Origin: Hymenobacter algoricola
GTDB taxonomy: Bacteria; Bacteroidota; Bacteroidia; Cytophagales; Hymenobacteraceae
Direction of reading: 5' to 3'
DNA length: 64,000 nt
NCBI RefSeq assembly: GCF_039539525.1
Contig: NZ_BAABDH010000015.1
Span: 1 to 64,000 of the forward strand
A program made the position numbers and the translations under genes. This document shows, piece by piece, positions 49,292-59,234 of this stretch. The notes under the pieces are model-generated. The model was given only the letters and a program-made list of their open reading frames with translations. It ran no database searches and had not been told where the DNA came from. Numbering within the stretch: the first letter of the stretch is position 1; each line of letters begins with the position of its first letter.

Positions 49292-50707
49292 TTAGCGGTT
49301 GCGGCTCAGCCAGTTTTCCGGGTTCAGGTTTGAGCTGTTGCGCCACACCTGAAACTGCACCTCCGACGTCCCCTCCGCGCTGGTATACACCGTGCCGATG
49401 GACTGGCGCGTGCGCACCATCTGGCCTTCCGTCACGGTGACCGTCCGCAGCTTGGCGTACACCGTGAAATACTCGCCGTGCTGAATCATGACGATGTTGT
49501 TCATGCCCGCAATGCTGGCCACGGTGAGCACCTTGCCGTCGAAGATGGCGCGGACCGGCTCCCCGGCGCTGGTCTGGATATCCACGCCGCGGTTTTCGAC
49601 GATGACGTTTTTTAGTACCGGGTGGGAGTGGCGGCCGAAGCGCTGGGAAATAAAGCCGCGGGAGACGGGCCAGAGCAGGCGGCCCCGGTTGTCGGCAAAA
49701 GAAGTGGAGAGCACCGCCGTTTCGGGCGTCAGCGTGACGCGGTCAGTCCGTTCCGCAGGGGCTTCCTCCGCCGGCGTCTCGGCCGCCGGGGCCGCATTGG
49801 TGCGGGCCGTAGCGGATTCGGCCGGGCGGCTGGCAGAGGCCGGGTTGCTACGGGCCGCGGTGGCCTTGGTGGCCCGGGCGGCGGCGGCGCGGGCAGCGGC
49901 GGCGCGGGCCACGCGGGCGGCGCGGGCAATTTCATCCCGCACCCGCTCGGCAATCAGGTTATCGAGGCGGCTGACGGCCTGCTGCCGCTCGGCCAGCTCC
50001 TGCCGCAGCCCTTCTTCCTGCTGGCTGAGCTTGGTGACGACCTGATCCTGCTGGGTTTTGAGGGTGAGCAGGTTGCGGCTTTCGGCTACCTGGGTGGTCA
50101 GCAGCGTGCTTTTCTCCTGCTTTTTCTCGGTCAGGCCGGTGAGCTGGCTGCTCAGGTGCTGCTGGGTGCTGGTAATCTGGGCGGCCTGCTTCTGGCGCAC
50201 TTCCGAGTACTGGCGGATGTAGCGCAGGCGCAGCATGAGCTGGTTGAACGACTCGGCCGCAAACAGGAACATGATGCGGTTGTAGCTGTTGGCCGTCTTC
50301 GACGAGGCATAAATCAGCCGGGCATATTCGGCCTTCAGCTGCGCCAGGCTCTGCTGGGTCTGCTGCACCTGGGTGGTGGTCTGCCGCACATCCGATTCGA
50401 GGTACTTGAGCTCCGAGGAAATGGTGCTGATGACGCTTTTCTGCACCGTCAGCTTTTCCTTCAGGGCATTGAGCTGCCCCAGGGATGCCTGCTTCTGCTT
50501 CTGGGTCTGCTCCAGAATGCGGCTGGTTTCCTTGATGCGGCGCAGGTTGGTGCGCCGCTCCCGCTCCAGCTGGGCCTTGCTTTTCTTGGGGCTGGTCGTG
50601 GCTTTGGGGCGGGTGCTGCGCTGGGCCAGCGTGGGGCCTACCTGCGCCAGCACCAGCAGCAGCAGCGCGAGGACTACGGCCGCGGCCCGGCTATTTTTTC
50701 CGCGCAT
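49292..50707 (-). CDS. EnvC-like coiled-coil protein with degenerate LytM domain
   Basis: This is a 471-residue exported protein. After the signal peptide (VVLALLLLVLAQVGPTLA), residues about 45-270 form long coiled coils rich in Gln, Lys and Leu. An Ala/Arg/Pro linker follows, then a C-terminal M23/LytM fold (about 345-471; FGRHSHPVLKNVIVENRGVDI, AIFDGKV, QHGEYFTVYAKL, VQFQVWRN). The zinc ligands and catalytic His are lost: HxGxD is NRGVD, YAHL is YAKL, and HLHFE is VQFQV. So it is probably an amidase activator like EnvC or NlpD, not a hydrolase. It overlaps the upstream DUF4292 gene. Confidence 0.85.
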   Translation of the reverse strand: MRGKNSRAAAVVLALLLLVLAQVGPTLAQRSTRPKATTSPKKSKAQLERERRTNLRRIKETSRILEQTQKQKQASLGQLNALKEKLTVQKSVISTISSELKYLESDVRQTTTQVQQTQQSLAQLKAEYARLIYASSKTANSYNRIMFLFAAESFNQLMLRLRYIRQYSEVRQKQAAQITSTQQHLSSQLTGLTEKKQEKSTLLTTQVAESRNLLTLKTQQDQVVTKLSQQEEGLRQELAERQQAVSRLDNLIAERVRDEIARAARVARAAAARAAAARATKATAARSNPASASRPAESATARTNAAPAAETPAEEAPAERTDRVTLTPETAVLSTSFADNRGRLLWPVSRGFISQRFGRHSHPVLKNVIVENRGVDIQTSAGEPVRAIFDGKVLTVASIAGMNNIVMIQHGEYFTVYAKLRTVTVTEGQMVRTRQSIGTVYTSAEGTSEVQFQVWRNSSNLNPENWLSRNR

Positions 50708-51458
50708 AGCCTTTGGGTACCGAAAAAGGGAACATCAGCCGCTCTTTGTCCAGGTCGATGTTGCGGTAGTTGAGGGTGAGGGTAGAGGCCGCGCCTTTGG
50801 TCGGCTGCGACTTTACCAGCGTGGCAAAGGCAAACTGGATGGGCGAGTTGTCGAGGGGGCGGAAGTCGGAGTAGTCGGCCGTAAACTGGTTCTGGGTCTT
50901 GGAATCGACTACGGCCAGCTGGGTTACCCGGCCCCGGGCCAGCTCGATGAGCTGGGTGACCAGCACGCTGGCCTGGTTGAAATCCACTTTCTGGGTGGTG
51001 GCACCGGTTACAATAACCGGTGTGGAGCCGGCCGGGGCGCTCAGGTAGTTGCCCAGCAGCGCGGCCTGCACCTGCTCAAAATTGACGGGCACGTTGAGCC
51101 GCTCGCTGAGGTAGCTGTAGTTGCCGCCGTAGTATTCCTTCTGCAGGTAGTTGAGCACCTGAATAGAGTCGCGGGTGATGTAGGCCCGCACCACCTCAAT
51201 GCCCAGCGACACCGACAGCCAGATCACGCTGTCCTTGCGCATGCGCAGGTTCAGGTTGGCGGTTTGCTGCACGCCGGGCATGTCAATCTTGATTTTGCCT
51301 TTCGCCTTCAGGTAGCGAAAGTCCACGTTGTTGGCCTTCACCAGCTCGGCGGCTTTGGCTGGTGTGGTGGCGGCAGAGCGGGCGGGGAGAATCTTGGGGC
51401 TACAGCCCCCGAGCATCACGGCCACCCACAGCAGCACCAGCGAAAAGCACTTATTCAT
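50691..51458 (-). CDS. DUF4292 lipoprotein
   Basis: This 255-residue protein has a lipoprotein signal (FSLVLLWVAVMLGGC, Cys near 19) and a DUF4292 domain: repeated beta strands with KGKIKIDMPGVQQTANLNLRM and VIWLSVSLGIEVVRAYITRDSI, resembling LolA/LolB-like half-barrels. The function is unknown but the gene neighbourhood is conserved in Bacteroidota. The ATG at 51458 overlaps the TPR gene's end by eight bases and its own end overlaps the EnvC-like gene by 17, so the genes are coupled. Confidence 0.85.
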   Translation of the reverse strand: MNKCFSLVLLWVAVMLGGCSPKILPARSAATTPAKAAELVKANNVDFRYLKAKGKIKIDMPGVQQTANLNLRMRKDSVIWLSVSLGIEVVRAYITRDSIQVLNYLQKEYYGGNYSYLSERLNVPVNFEQVQAALLGNYLSAPAGSTPVIVTGATTQKVDFNQASVLVTQLIELARGRVTQLAVVDSKTQNQFTADYSDFRPLDNSPIQFAFATLVKSQPTKGAASTLTLNYRNIDLDKERLMFPFSVPKGYARKK

Positions 51459-53262
51459 ACAGTTTACTGTCTTTGATTTTGCGGTCAATCTGATTCGAGG
51501 CCCCGCCGATTTTTTTAGCCCGCTGCCACTCGGCCAGCGCCCGGTCTTTCTCGCCGAGCTGAAACAGCACGTCGCCGTAGTGCTCGATGACCGTGGCGTC
51601 GTTGGTGGTTTTGAGGGCTTTTTCCAGGTTGGTCCGCGCCCCCGAGTAGTCCTTGAGCTTGTAGAGTACCCAGGCGTACGTGTCGAGGTAGGTGTCGTTG
51701 TCGGGAAACTGCTTTACCAGCTTGCCCGACATTTCCTTGGCCTTGTCGAGCTTTTCCCCGCGCAATGACAGGAAGTAGCTGTAGTTGTTCAGGGCCTGGG
51801 CATTGTTGGCATCGAAGGCCAGGGCCGCGTCATACGCCGCATCCGACTTGGCATTGTCCTTCACCTCGTGGTAGGCGTCGCCGAGCTGAGTGTCAATCTG
51901 CACCAGCAGCTCGGGGTTGTCCAACGACAGCTTGCGGCCGTATTCCAGCGCCTTGATGCCCTTGACGGTCTGCTTGTTGAGCATCAGCGCCACGCCGTTG
52001 TAGTACCACAGCGGGGCCTGGTTCGGAAACAGCTCCAGGGCTTTGTCGGTGTGGCGCAGCAGCGAGTCGATCTGGTTCAGTTCGGCATCGATAAGCACCA
52101 CCTGCTGCCAGATCTGAAACTTGGTGTTGTCGAGCCGGATAGCCTGCAGGTAGGACTTGCGGGCGTCCTTCTTATTTTCGGTCAGGGTCTGAATGTCGCC
52201 GGCAATGGAAAACGCCTTGGCTTCCTTCGGATGGACGCGGGTGGTAATGGCGGCCAGCTCCAGCGCCGTCTGGCCCAGCACGGGGTTGGGCAGCTGCTTG
52301 ATGTAGTCGAGCAGGATGCGCACCTTCTCGTCCACGTCCAGCGCGGGGCTCTCGAAGGCCAGCTTGATCTGCCTTTCCGACTCGGCGGGGTTGGCCTGCT
52401 GCCGGTAGATGTCGGCCAGGATCATGCGGGCCTGGGGGTTGTCGGGGTCCTGCTTCAGGGCCTGCTCCGCCACCCGGATGGCATCGGGCAGGCGGTTGTT
52501 GGAGGCGTACATCTCGGCCTGGGCAATGACGTAGCGTACTTCGTCGGGGTTACCCTTGATCAGGGCGTCGCCTTCCTGCAGCGCCTTGTCGAGGTTGTTC
52601 TGCTTGAGGTAGATCTGCTGCTTTTTGAACGACACCTCATCCAGCGGCCCAAACTGCTTTTCGGCCTGCTCAAAGGTGGCCAGCGCCTCGTTCAGCTTGC
52701 CCTGGGCCATGTACAGGTCGGCCAGGTTGAACAGGTAGTAGCCCGAGTCGGGCACGTCCCGGATCAGGCTGCTGTAGACCTTGGCGGCCAGGTCGTACTG
52801 CTTCTGGGAAGCGTAGATCTGGGCCAGCAGCAGGTAGTAGTAGGCATTTTTGGAATCCAGCTTCACGGCGATGAGCGCGAAGTTGGTGGCATCCTTGAAA
52901 TTGCCGCTGAGCAGGTTGGTTTCGGCAATCTTGTAGTTGATGGCCGCGTTGGTCGGGTTCAGGGCGTAGGCCTTCAGCAGCCGCTCCAGCGCCTTGTTGT
53001 AGTCTTCCAGCAGCACAAACTTGACGCCTTCCACGAAGAACGACTCGCTCATCTCGCGGTCCTTCTCCGAAAGCACGCGCACCTGCTGGCGGGCAATATC
53101 CAGCTCGGCGCGGTGCGCCAGCTCCTTCCGCTCGCGCCGGGTCAGCTTCAGGGGCTTGGCCGGGGGCGCTGGTTTGTCGGACTGCTGCTGAGCCCGGCCC
53201 GGCAGGGTCAGCCCCAGCAGCAGACCGAGCAGCACAATGAAAGAGGTACTAATTCGACGCAT
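51451..53262 (-). CDS. Exported TPR repeat protein
   Basis: This 603-residue protein has a signal peptide (FIVLLGLLLGLTLPGRAQ) and about 12 tetratricopeptide repeats (for example AINYKIAETNLLSGNFKDAT, YYLLLAQIYASQKQYDLA, YLFNLADLYMAQGKLNEAL, LDTYAWVLYKLKDYSGA). TPR arrays scaffold protein complexes, and this one would be periplasmic. It heads the set TPR - DUF4292 - EnvC-like that overlaps gene to gene, suggesting a role in envelope or division. The ATG at 53262 fits the signal peptide. Confidence 0.85.
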   Translation of the reverse strand: MRRISTSFIVLLGLLLGLTLPGRAQQQSDKPAPPAKPLKLTRRERKELAHRAELDIARQQVRVLSEKDREMSESFFVEGVKFVLLEDYNKALERLLKAYALNPTNAAINYKIAETNLLSGNFKDATNFALIAVKLDSKNAYYYLLLAQIYASQKQYDLAAKVYSSLIRDVPDSGYYLFNLADLYMAQGKLNEALATFEQAEKQFGPLDEVSFKKQQIYLKQNNLDKALQEGDALIKGNPDEVRYVIAQAEMYASNNRLPDAIRVAEQALKQDPDNPQARMILADIYRQQANPAESERQIKLAFESPALDVDEKVRILLDYIKQLPNPVLGQTALELAAITTRVHPKEAKAFSIAGDIQTLTENKKDARKSYLQAIRLDNTKFQIWQQVVLIDAELNQIDSLLRHTDKALELFPNQAPLWYYNGVALMLNKQTVKGIKALEYGRKLSLDNPELLVQIDTQLGDAYHEVKDNAKSDAAYDAALAFDANNAQALNNYSYFLSLRGEKLDKAKEMSGKLVKQFPDNDTYLDTYAWVLYKLKDYSGARTNLEKALKTTNDATVIEHYGDVLFQLGEKDRALAEWQRAKKIGGASNQIDRKIKDSKLYE

Positions 53263-53373
53263 GGAAGCAGTAGCACGGACGAGAGGCCGCCGTTTGGAAA
53301 AGGAATTACCCCAAAGAAACAAATCTGCGGACAGACGCCCGCGCTACTGCTAACATCAGACGCCGGAAAAATA

Positions 53374-54384
53374 TCACACGCGCAGCGTGTTGTAGTCTCC
53401 CAGGCTCAGATCATCCGGCGTGCCGGTTACCGTGGCGTGGTTGCCGATCATCGAGTTGGCCACGTTGGCGTGCAGTACCGTAGCCGACTGCTGCACGATG
53501 GAGTTGGACACCACCGAGCTGCGCACGTTGCTCTGGCTGCCCAGCGACACGTGCGGCCCTACCACGGAATCGGTGATAATGGCATTTTCCCCGATGTACA
53601 CCGGCGGAATCAGGACGCTGTTGGTAATCTTGGCTGATTTGGCCACCAGCTCTTCGCCGCGCTCCTGCAGGTATTCGAGGTAGCGCTGGTTGGTGAAGAC
53701 CGTGGCGTCCTTGTTGCCGCAGTCGAGCCATTCCGTCACGCGGCCGGGCACGAACGTGGTGCCCTTGTTCTTCATGTTTTCCAGGGCGTTGGTGAGCTGG
53801 TACTCGCCTTTATCCTTGATGTCGTGGTCGAGCAGGAACTGCAGCTCGTCGCGCAGGTAGGCGCCGTCCTGGAAGTAGTAGATACCGATAATGGCCAGGT
53901 CGGACACGAACTCCTGGGGCTTTTCCACGAAGTCGGTGATCTGGCCGCTGGCGTCGAGCTTCACCACGCCGAACGGCTTGGGGTCGTCGACGCGCTGCAC
54001 CCAGATGGTGCCGGCCGCGGAGCTGTCCAGGATAAAGTCCGCCTTGAACAGGGTGTCGGCAAAGGCTACCACCAGCGGGCCGCTCAGCGAATCTTTGGCG
54101 CACAGAATGGCGTGGGCCGTGCCCAGCGGCTCGTCCTGGTACACGATGGTGCCTTTAGCGCCCACGGACTCGGCAATGGCAATCAGACTCTTTTCCACTT
54201 CCGCCCCGAAGCGTCCGATGATGAAGGCTACTTCGTCCACGGGCTCCCCGCAAACCTTGGCGATATCTTCTACCAACCGCTGCACGATGGGTTTGCCGGC
54301 AATGGGAATCAGGGGCTTGGGCACGGTGAGCGTGTGGGGGCGCATGCGTTTGCCCATGCCGGCCATCGGAACAATGATTTTCAT
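53374..54384 (-). CDS. Sugar-phosphate nucleotidyltransferase
   Basis: This 336-residue enzyme begins with the NTP-binding motif VPMAGMGKRMRPHTLTVPKPLIPI. EPLGTAHA, FADTLF and VEKP motifs follow in the N-terminal Rossmann-like half. The C-terminal part has left-handed beta-helix hexapeptides (IPPVYIGENAII, GPHVSLGSQSNV). It makes an NDP-sugar (for example dTDP-glucose or GDP-mannose), but the specificity is not clear. It probably feeds surface glycan synthesis. It lies upstream of the TPR gene and downstream of dut. Confidence 0.85.
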   Translation of the reverse strand: MKIIVPMAGMGKRMRPHTLTVPKPLIPIAGKPIVQRLVEDIAKVCGEPVDEVAFIIGRFGAEVEKSLIAIAESVGAKGTIVYQDEPLGTAHAILCAKDSLSGPLVVAFADTLFKADFILDSSAAGTIWVQRVDDPKPFGVVKLDASGQITDFVEKPQEFVSDLAIIGIYYFQDGAYLRDELQFLLDHDIKDKGEYQLTNALENMKNKGTTFVPGRVTEWLDCGNKDATVFTNQRYLEYLQERGEELVAKSAKITNSVLIPPVYIGENAIITDSVVGPHVSLGSQSNVRSSVVSNSIVQQSATVLHANVANSMIGNHATVTGTPDDLSLGDYNTLRV

Positions 54385-54451
54385 AGTAGGAGTTGGTTGA
54401 GGCGTAGGGTGATGGAGTTGGTTAGTCAGATGATGAGAGGGTGGCCGCCGC

Positions 54452-54886
<435 letters not shown>

Positions 54887-55008
54887 CAGCAAGGGCAGCA
54901 AGCGGTTCAGGCCGTAAAGATAGGGCCGCGAATGGATATGGTTTTGGAAAGGCCGACTATGATTCAGGAATTACAGGCCGGGCTCCGGCCGCGGCCGGCC
55001 ACCGGGGT

Positions 55009-56517
55009 TTAAGCCGGGGGCACCACGCCGGTGCGGGGCCGCTCGACCAGGAAAACCGCCCCGGCAAAGGCGGCGCACAGCCCCAGGTGGAAAGCGTGGC
55101 GCAGCCAGTAGTCGGCTACGGGCAGAAACCAGCCCAGCGCCACCACGCCCATGGCCAGCCCCAGCCACAGGCCCAGGCGCCGCATGGGGTAGGGAATCGG
55201 GTAGTGCTTATTGCCCAGATACCAGCACACGGCGGCCATCATAAAGTAGCAGGCCAGCGTGGTAACAGCGCTGCCCAGGTAGCCGATGAGCGGAATCAGG
55301 AAGAAGTTGAGCAGGATGGTCAGAAAGGCGCCGCCGAAGCTGATGTAGGTGCCGTAGTAGGTTTTGTCGGTGAGCTTAAACCACACTGCCAGGTTGTAGT
55401 ACATGCCCAGAAACAGGTTGGCCAGCAGCAGAATCGGCACGATGTCGAGCCCGGCGCGGTATTCGGGGCGGCCCAGCAGAAACTCGGCAAAGTCCTCCAC
55501 GTTGAGGCTGATAAACACGAAGATGAACGTGCAGCAGAGCGTAAACCACTTCAGGATCAGGGCAAACGTGGCCGGGGAGTTCTTATCCGTGGACTGGGCG
55601 AAAAAGAACGGCTCGGCCGCGTAGCGGAAGGCCTGAATGACGAGCGTCATAAACATGGCAAACTTGTAGCAGGCTCCGTAGATGCCCACCGCCGTCATGT
55701 TCGACTGCCCGGGGTAGAAGCCGGCGGGCAGCCAGTACTTGAGCAGGGGCCGGTCCAGCGTCTCGTTCACCATGCCGGCCAGCCCCATCAGCATCAGCGG
55801 GTAGGCGTACCTGAGCATGGGCCGGAGCACCGCCAGGTCGAGGCGGAAGCGGAAGTCGCTCAGCTCCCGCCACAGCAGCGGAATGTACAGCGCGTTGGCA
55901 ATCAGGTTGGCCAGAAACACGTAGCCCACGCCCAGGGCGGGGTTGTAGATGGCCGCCACGAAGGGCCGCAGCCCGGGCAGGTACTTACCGGCGGCCACGT
56001 CGCGGCAGAGCACGATGAAGAACAGGTTCAGCCCGACGTTGACCAGGATGTTGAGAAAGCGCACCGTCGCGACTTTCCTGGCCTTATTTTCCAGGCGCAG
56101 GCGGGCAAACGGAATGGCCGTGGCCGCATCGACGCCCATAATCAGGGCCAGCCAGACGATGTACTTCGTCAGCTCCGGCGGATACTCCAGCACGGCCGTA
56201 ATGGGCGCGGCCAACAGGACGAACACGCCGCTGAACAGGGCGCTGCTCACCAACAGCAGGCTGAATACCTTACTGTAAAGGGCTTGCCGGTCGGCCCCGG
56301 GCTGATTGGCGAAGCGGAAGTAGGTCGTCTCCATCCCGTAGGTAAACAGGATGTTGAAAAACGCCACGTACGAAAACAGCTCCGTCACGACGCCGTACTC
56401 GGCGGCGGCAAACTTGCGCGTGTACAGCGGCACCAGCAGAAACGTCAGCACGCGGCCCAGGATGCTGCTCACGCCATACACGGCGGTCTGGCCGGCCAGT
56501 TTTTTTGCGATGCCCAT
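55009..56517 (-). CDS. Polysaccharide/lipid-linked glycan flippase
   Basis: This 502-residue integral membrane protein has about 12 to 14 helices, of the polysaccharide biosynthesis (PST) family. The N-terminus (KLAGQTAVYGVSSILGRVLTFLLVPLYTRKF then AEYGVVTELFSYVAFF) is diagnostic. It moves lipid-linked sugars across the inner membrane. The ATG at 56517 is chosen; a frame opening at 56592 adds a leader that lies in a dispersed AT-rich repeat. It is next to dut and the nucleotidyltransferase, a gene order common in Bacteroidota. Confidence 0.85.
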   Translation of the reverse strand: MGIAKKLAGQTAVYGVSSILGRVLTFLLVPLYTRKFAAAEYGVVTELFSYVAFFNILFTYGMETTYFRFANQPGADRQALYSKVFSLLLVSSALFSGVFVLLAAPITAVLEYPPELTKYIVWLALIMGVDAATAIPFARLRLENKARKVATVRFLNILVNVGLNLFFIVLCRDVAAGKYLPGLRPFVAAIYNPALGVGYVFLANLIANALYIPLLWRELSDFRFRLDLAVLRPMLRYAYPLMLMGLAGMVNETLDRPLLKYWLPAGFYPGQSNMTAVGIYGACYKFAMFMTLVIQAFRYAAEPFFFAQSTDKNSPATFALILKWFTLCCTFIFVFISLNVEDFAEFLLGRPEYRAGLDIVPILLLANLFLGMYYNLAVWFKLTDKTYYGTYISFGGAFLTILLNFFLIPLIGYLGSAVTTLACYFMMAAVCWYLGNKHYPIPYPMRRLGLWLGLAMGVVALGWFLPVADYWLRHAFHLGLCAAFAGAVFLVERPRTGVVPPA

Positions 56518-56527
56518 CTTTTCAACT

Positions 56528-56620
56528 AAAAATTGAGAATTGAAAACGAAGAATTGCCTGGCCGCCCAAACTGGCCAGCCTCGTTTCGTCATTCCCGAAA
56601 TTTTTAATTCTCAAATTTTT
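56528..56620. repeat. AT-rich inverted repeat between flippase and enoyl-CoA hydratase genes
   Basis: AAAAATTGAGAATT (56528-56541) is mirrored by AATTCTCAAATTTTT (56606-56620) with one extra base, and a GC-rich dyad (CTGGCC / GGCCAG at 56558-56578) lies between. It differs sharply in composition from its surroundings. Similar AT-rich pieces recur in Bacteroidota genomes. The right arm ends at the stop region of the hydratase gene. Confidence 0.45.
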
Positions 56621-57407
56621 AATTGCCTTTAAAAGCTGCCGGGCGCTTTTCGAGGAAAGCGGCGGTGCCTTCGCGGAAGTCCTCGGTGCCGAAAGCGCGG
56701 CCGAACAGGGTGGCCTCGGTCTGGTAGCCGTGCCGCTCCTTGTCGTGGTAGGCATTCACGCAGTCGATAATCATGCCCACGGCCAGGGGCGCTTTGGTCA
56801 GGATGCGGGCCAGCAGCGCCTGGCAAAAGCCCAGCAGCTCGGCCTGGGGCACCACGTGGTTGACCAGGCCCAGGCGCAGGGCTTCATCGGCCTTGATCAG
56901 GTCGGCCGTCAGCAGCAGCTCCAGGGCTTTGGCTTTGCCGATGAGCTGGGTGAGGCGCTGGGTGCCGCCGTAGCCGGGTACCAGGCCCAGATTCACCTCG
57001 GGCTGGCCGAAGCGGGCATTGTCGGAGGCGATGCGCAGGTGGCAGGCCATGGCCAGCTCGCAGCCCCCGCCCAGGGCGAAGCCGTTGACGGCGGCAATGA
57101 CGGGCTTGGGGCTTTCCTCGATCAGGCAAAAGGCTTCCTGTCCCTGCTCGGCGGCGCGGCGGCCGCTGATGTCGTTCAGGGCGGCCAGCTCCGAAATGTC
57201 GGCCCCGGCCACGAAAGCCTTTTCCCCGCTGCCCGTCAGGATGATGCCCCGCACCTGCTTATCGTCGAGGGCCAGCTGCACGGCCTGCCGGATTTCCTCA
57301 ATAGTAGCCCCGTTCAGGGCGTTGAGCTTGGTGGGGCGGTTGATGGTGATGGTCAGGATACCGGAGGCGGCGTCGGGGGCGTAGAGCAGGTTTTCGAAGG
57401 AGGCCAT
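56619..57407 (-). CDS. Enoyl-CoA hydratase/isomerase family protein
   Basis: This 262-residue crotonase-fold enzyme has the oxyanion-hole motif (GSGEKAFVAGADISEL) and VNGFALGGGCELAMAC, followed by PEVNLGLVPGYGGTQRL with the conserved Glu and Gly residues. It probably hydrates 2-enoyl-CoA in fatty-acid or branched-chain amino-acid breakdown; the exact substrate is not clear. The ATG at 57407 fits the family start. A TAnnTTTG box lies 28 bases upstream. Confidence 0.9.
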   Translation of the reverse strand: MASFENLLYAPDAASGILTITINRPTKLNALNGATIEEIRQAVQLALDDKQVRGIILTGSGEKAFVAGADISELAALNDISGRRAAEQGQEAFCLIEESPKPVIAAVNGFALGGGCELAMACHLRIASDNARFGQPEVNLGLVPGYGGTQRLTQLIGKAKALELLLTADLIKADEALRLGLVNHVVPQAELLGFCQALLARILTKAPLAVGMIIDCVNAYHDKERHGYQTEATLFGRAFGTEDFREGTAAFLEKRPAAFKGN

Positions 57408-57434
57408 GGCGAGGAGGGAAAGAAAGAACGGCCG

Positions 57435-57442
57435 CAAAGATA
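57435..57442 (-). promoter_or_regulatory. Promoter -7 box of the enoyl-CoA hydratase gene (TATCTTTG)
   Basis: This is an exact TAnnTTTG match on the minus strand, 28 bases before the ATG at 57407. Confidence 0.5.
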
Positions 57443-57655
57443 GAGCAAAACTGCGGCGGTAGTTTTTCGGGGTTTGGGAGCCTAAACAGCCCGGCAAGGG
57501 CTTTGGGCGCTCAAACCGGAGCGTTGGCCGAAAGCGCCCGGGTCGGGCTAAGTGGTTGAGCTACATTTACCCCGGGCGGCCGGAGTTGGTATTGGTAAGT
57601 TTCTATATTTACCCCCGTAATCCTTCTTTTTCTTCACTTTAATCAGCACTAGCGC

Positions 57656-58078
57656 ATGGGATTTGCCTCGGAGTTCAAAGAGTTTGTTTCCAAGGGGAAC
57701 GTGCTCGATCTGGCGGTCGGCGTCATTATTGGCGGTGCTTTTGGGAAAATAGTGACTTCCCTGACGGAAGACATCCTGCTGCCCATTATCGGGCTGGCCA
57801 CCGGCGGCCTCGATTTCAAAAACTGGTTTTACGCCCTCGACGGCCAGAGCTACGACACCATTGAGAAGGCCAAGGCGGCCGGGGCGGCCACGCTCAACTT
57901 TGGCCTGTTTCTGAATGCCATCCTGTACTTCGTCATCATTGCCTTCTGCGTTTTTCTCATCGTCAAGTTTGCCAACCGCTTCAAGCGGCCCGCGGAAGTA
58001 GCCGTGGTGGCGGAACCGGGTCCTACCAAAGACCAGCTGCTGCTCATGGAAATCCGCGACGCGCTGAACCGCCGCTAA
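57656..58078 (+). CDS. mscL: Large-conductance mechanosensitive channel MscL
   Basis: This is a 140-residue homopentameric channel. An N-terminal amphipathic helix (EFKEFVSKGNVLDLAVGVIIGGAFGKIVTSL) leads into TM1; a periplasmic loop with Tyr and Asp is followed by TM2 (LNAILYFVIIAFCVFLIVKF) and a cytoplasmic C-terminal helix. It opens under membrane tension to release solutes during osmotic down-shock. Length and features are complete. Confidence 0.95.
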   Translation: MGFASEFKEFVSKGNVLDLAVGVIIGGAFGKIVTSLTEDILLPIIGLATGGLDFKNWFYALDGQSYDTIEKAKAAGAATLNFGLFLNAILYFVIIAFCVFLIVKFANRFKRPAEVAVVAEPGPTKDQLLLMEIRDALNRR

Positions 58079-58155
58079 TTGCCGCTGCCCGCTTACTTTA
58101 GCCGACCCAAGCTCTGACCGGAGCCCGGGCCGGCTTTCTTTTTCCTGCTCCCGCT

Positions 58156-59133
58156 ATGCTATACCGCTACCATTTTTCCCGCCTGGGCCAAGTCCTGGGC
58201 TGGGTGCTCCTCGCCCTGAGCCTGCCGCTGGCCGCCCGCGCCCAGACCTCCGAAGCCTCGGCCGCCGCCCCCGACACCGTGCAGGGCTGGCGGCGCGGCG
58301 GTGTGGGCACGCTGAACCTAAGCCAGGTGAGCCTGACCAACTGGGCTCCGGGCGGGCAAAGCTCCTTGTCGGTGCTGGCCATCGGCAACGTGTTTGCCCA
58401 CCACCGCCGCGGCGAGAATACCTTCGACACGTCCCTGGATCTGCTGTTTGGTACGCTCAAATCGGGGAAGGCCCGTATGCGCAAAAACGACGACAAGCTG
58501 GAGTTCAACGCCAAATACGGGCACCAGTTCACCAAAGTGCTGTACTACGCCGGCCAGGTCAACGTCAAAACCCAGCTTACGCCCACCAAGGCCATTGACC
58601 GGCCCGACTCGCTGCTGTCGGCCTTTTTCGCGCCGGCCTTCATTCTCACCTCCATCGGCATCGACTACAAGCCCAACGACCAGCTGTCGGTGTTTTTGTC
58701 GCCTGTCACCGGCAAGTTTACCGTGGTAGCCAGCCAGACCCTGGCCGACGCCGGCGCTTTCGGCGTGGAAGCCGCCGACCGGACCGCCGACGGCCGTATC
58801 GTTGCGGGCACGGGCCAGCGGTTCCGCAAAGAGCTAGGGGCCTACCTGAACGTGAAGTACCGCAAGCCGCTGTGGGAAAACGTGGTGTTTCAAACCAAGC
58901 TGGACCTGTTCAGCAACTACCTGCACAACCCCGATAACATCGACGTAAACTGGGAAACGTTGATCAGCTTCAAGGTGAACAAGTTTATCAGCAGCAGCAT
59001 TACCACCAACCTCGTGTACGACGACGACGTACTGGTACCCCTGGATCAGAATGAAGACGGCGTGCCCGACAGCCGCGGCCGGCGCATTCAGTTCAAAGAA
59101 ACCCTGGGTATCGGGCTGACCTACAAGTTTTAA
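58156..59133 (+). CDS. DUF3078 outer-membrane protein
   Basis: This 325-residue protein has a signal peptide (LGWVLLALSLPLAARAQ) and a DUF3078 domain: GWRRGGVGTLNLSQVSLTNWAPGG at the start, then beta strands alternating with Lys/Asn and ending ETLGIGLTYKF, a C-terminal aromatic strand typical of outer-membrane barrels. The function is unknown. It is a full-length member of a family restricted to Bacteroidota. It lies 77 bases after mscL. Confidence 0.85.
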   Translation: MLYRYHFSRLGQVLGWVLLALSLPLAARAQTSEASAAAPDTVQGWRRGGVGTLNLSQVSLTNWAPGGQSSLSVLAIGNVFAHHRRGENTFDTSLDLLFGTLKSGKARMRKNDDKLEFNAKYGHQFTKVLYYAGQVNVKTQLTPTKAIDRPDSLLSAFFAPAFILTSIGIDYKPNDQLSVFLSPVTGKFTVVASQTLADAGAFGVEAADRTADGRIVAGTGQRFRKELGAYLNVKYRKPLWENVVFQTKLDLFSNYLHNPDNIDVNWETLISFKVNKFISSSITTNLVYDDDVLVPLDQNEDGVPDSRGRRIQFKETLGIGLTYKF

Positions 59134-59143
59134 GGAATTGAAC

Positions 59144-59151
59144 TATCTTTG
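59144..59151 (+). promoter_or_regulatory. Promoter -7 box (TATCTTTG)
   Basis: This is an exact TAnnTTTG match 10 bases after the DUF3078 stop and 84 bases before the ATG at 59235, so the basic exported protein has its own promoter. Confidence 0.45.
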
Positions 59152-59234
59152 TCGCCCACCGGTTTTTCGGCCAACTCTGCCAGGCCTCACCCGGGCCGGC
59201 GCCTTTCCACCCGCTTTCTACCACACCTCTTCGC

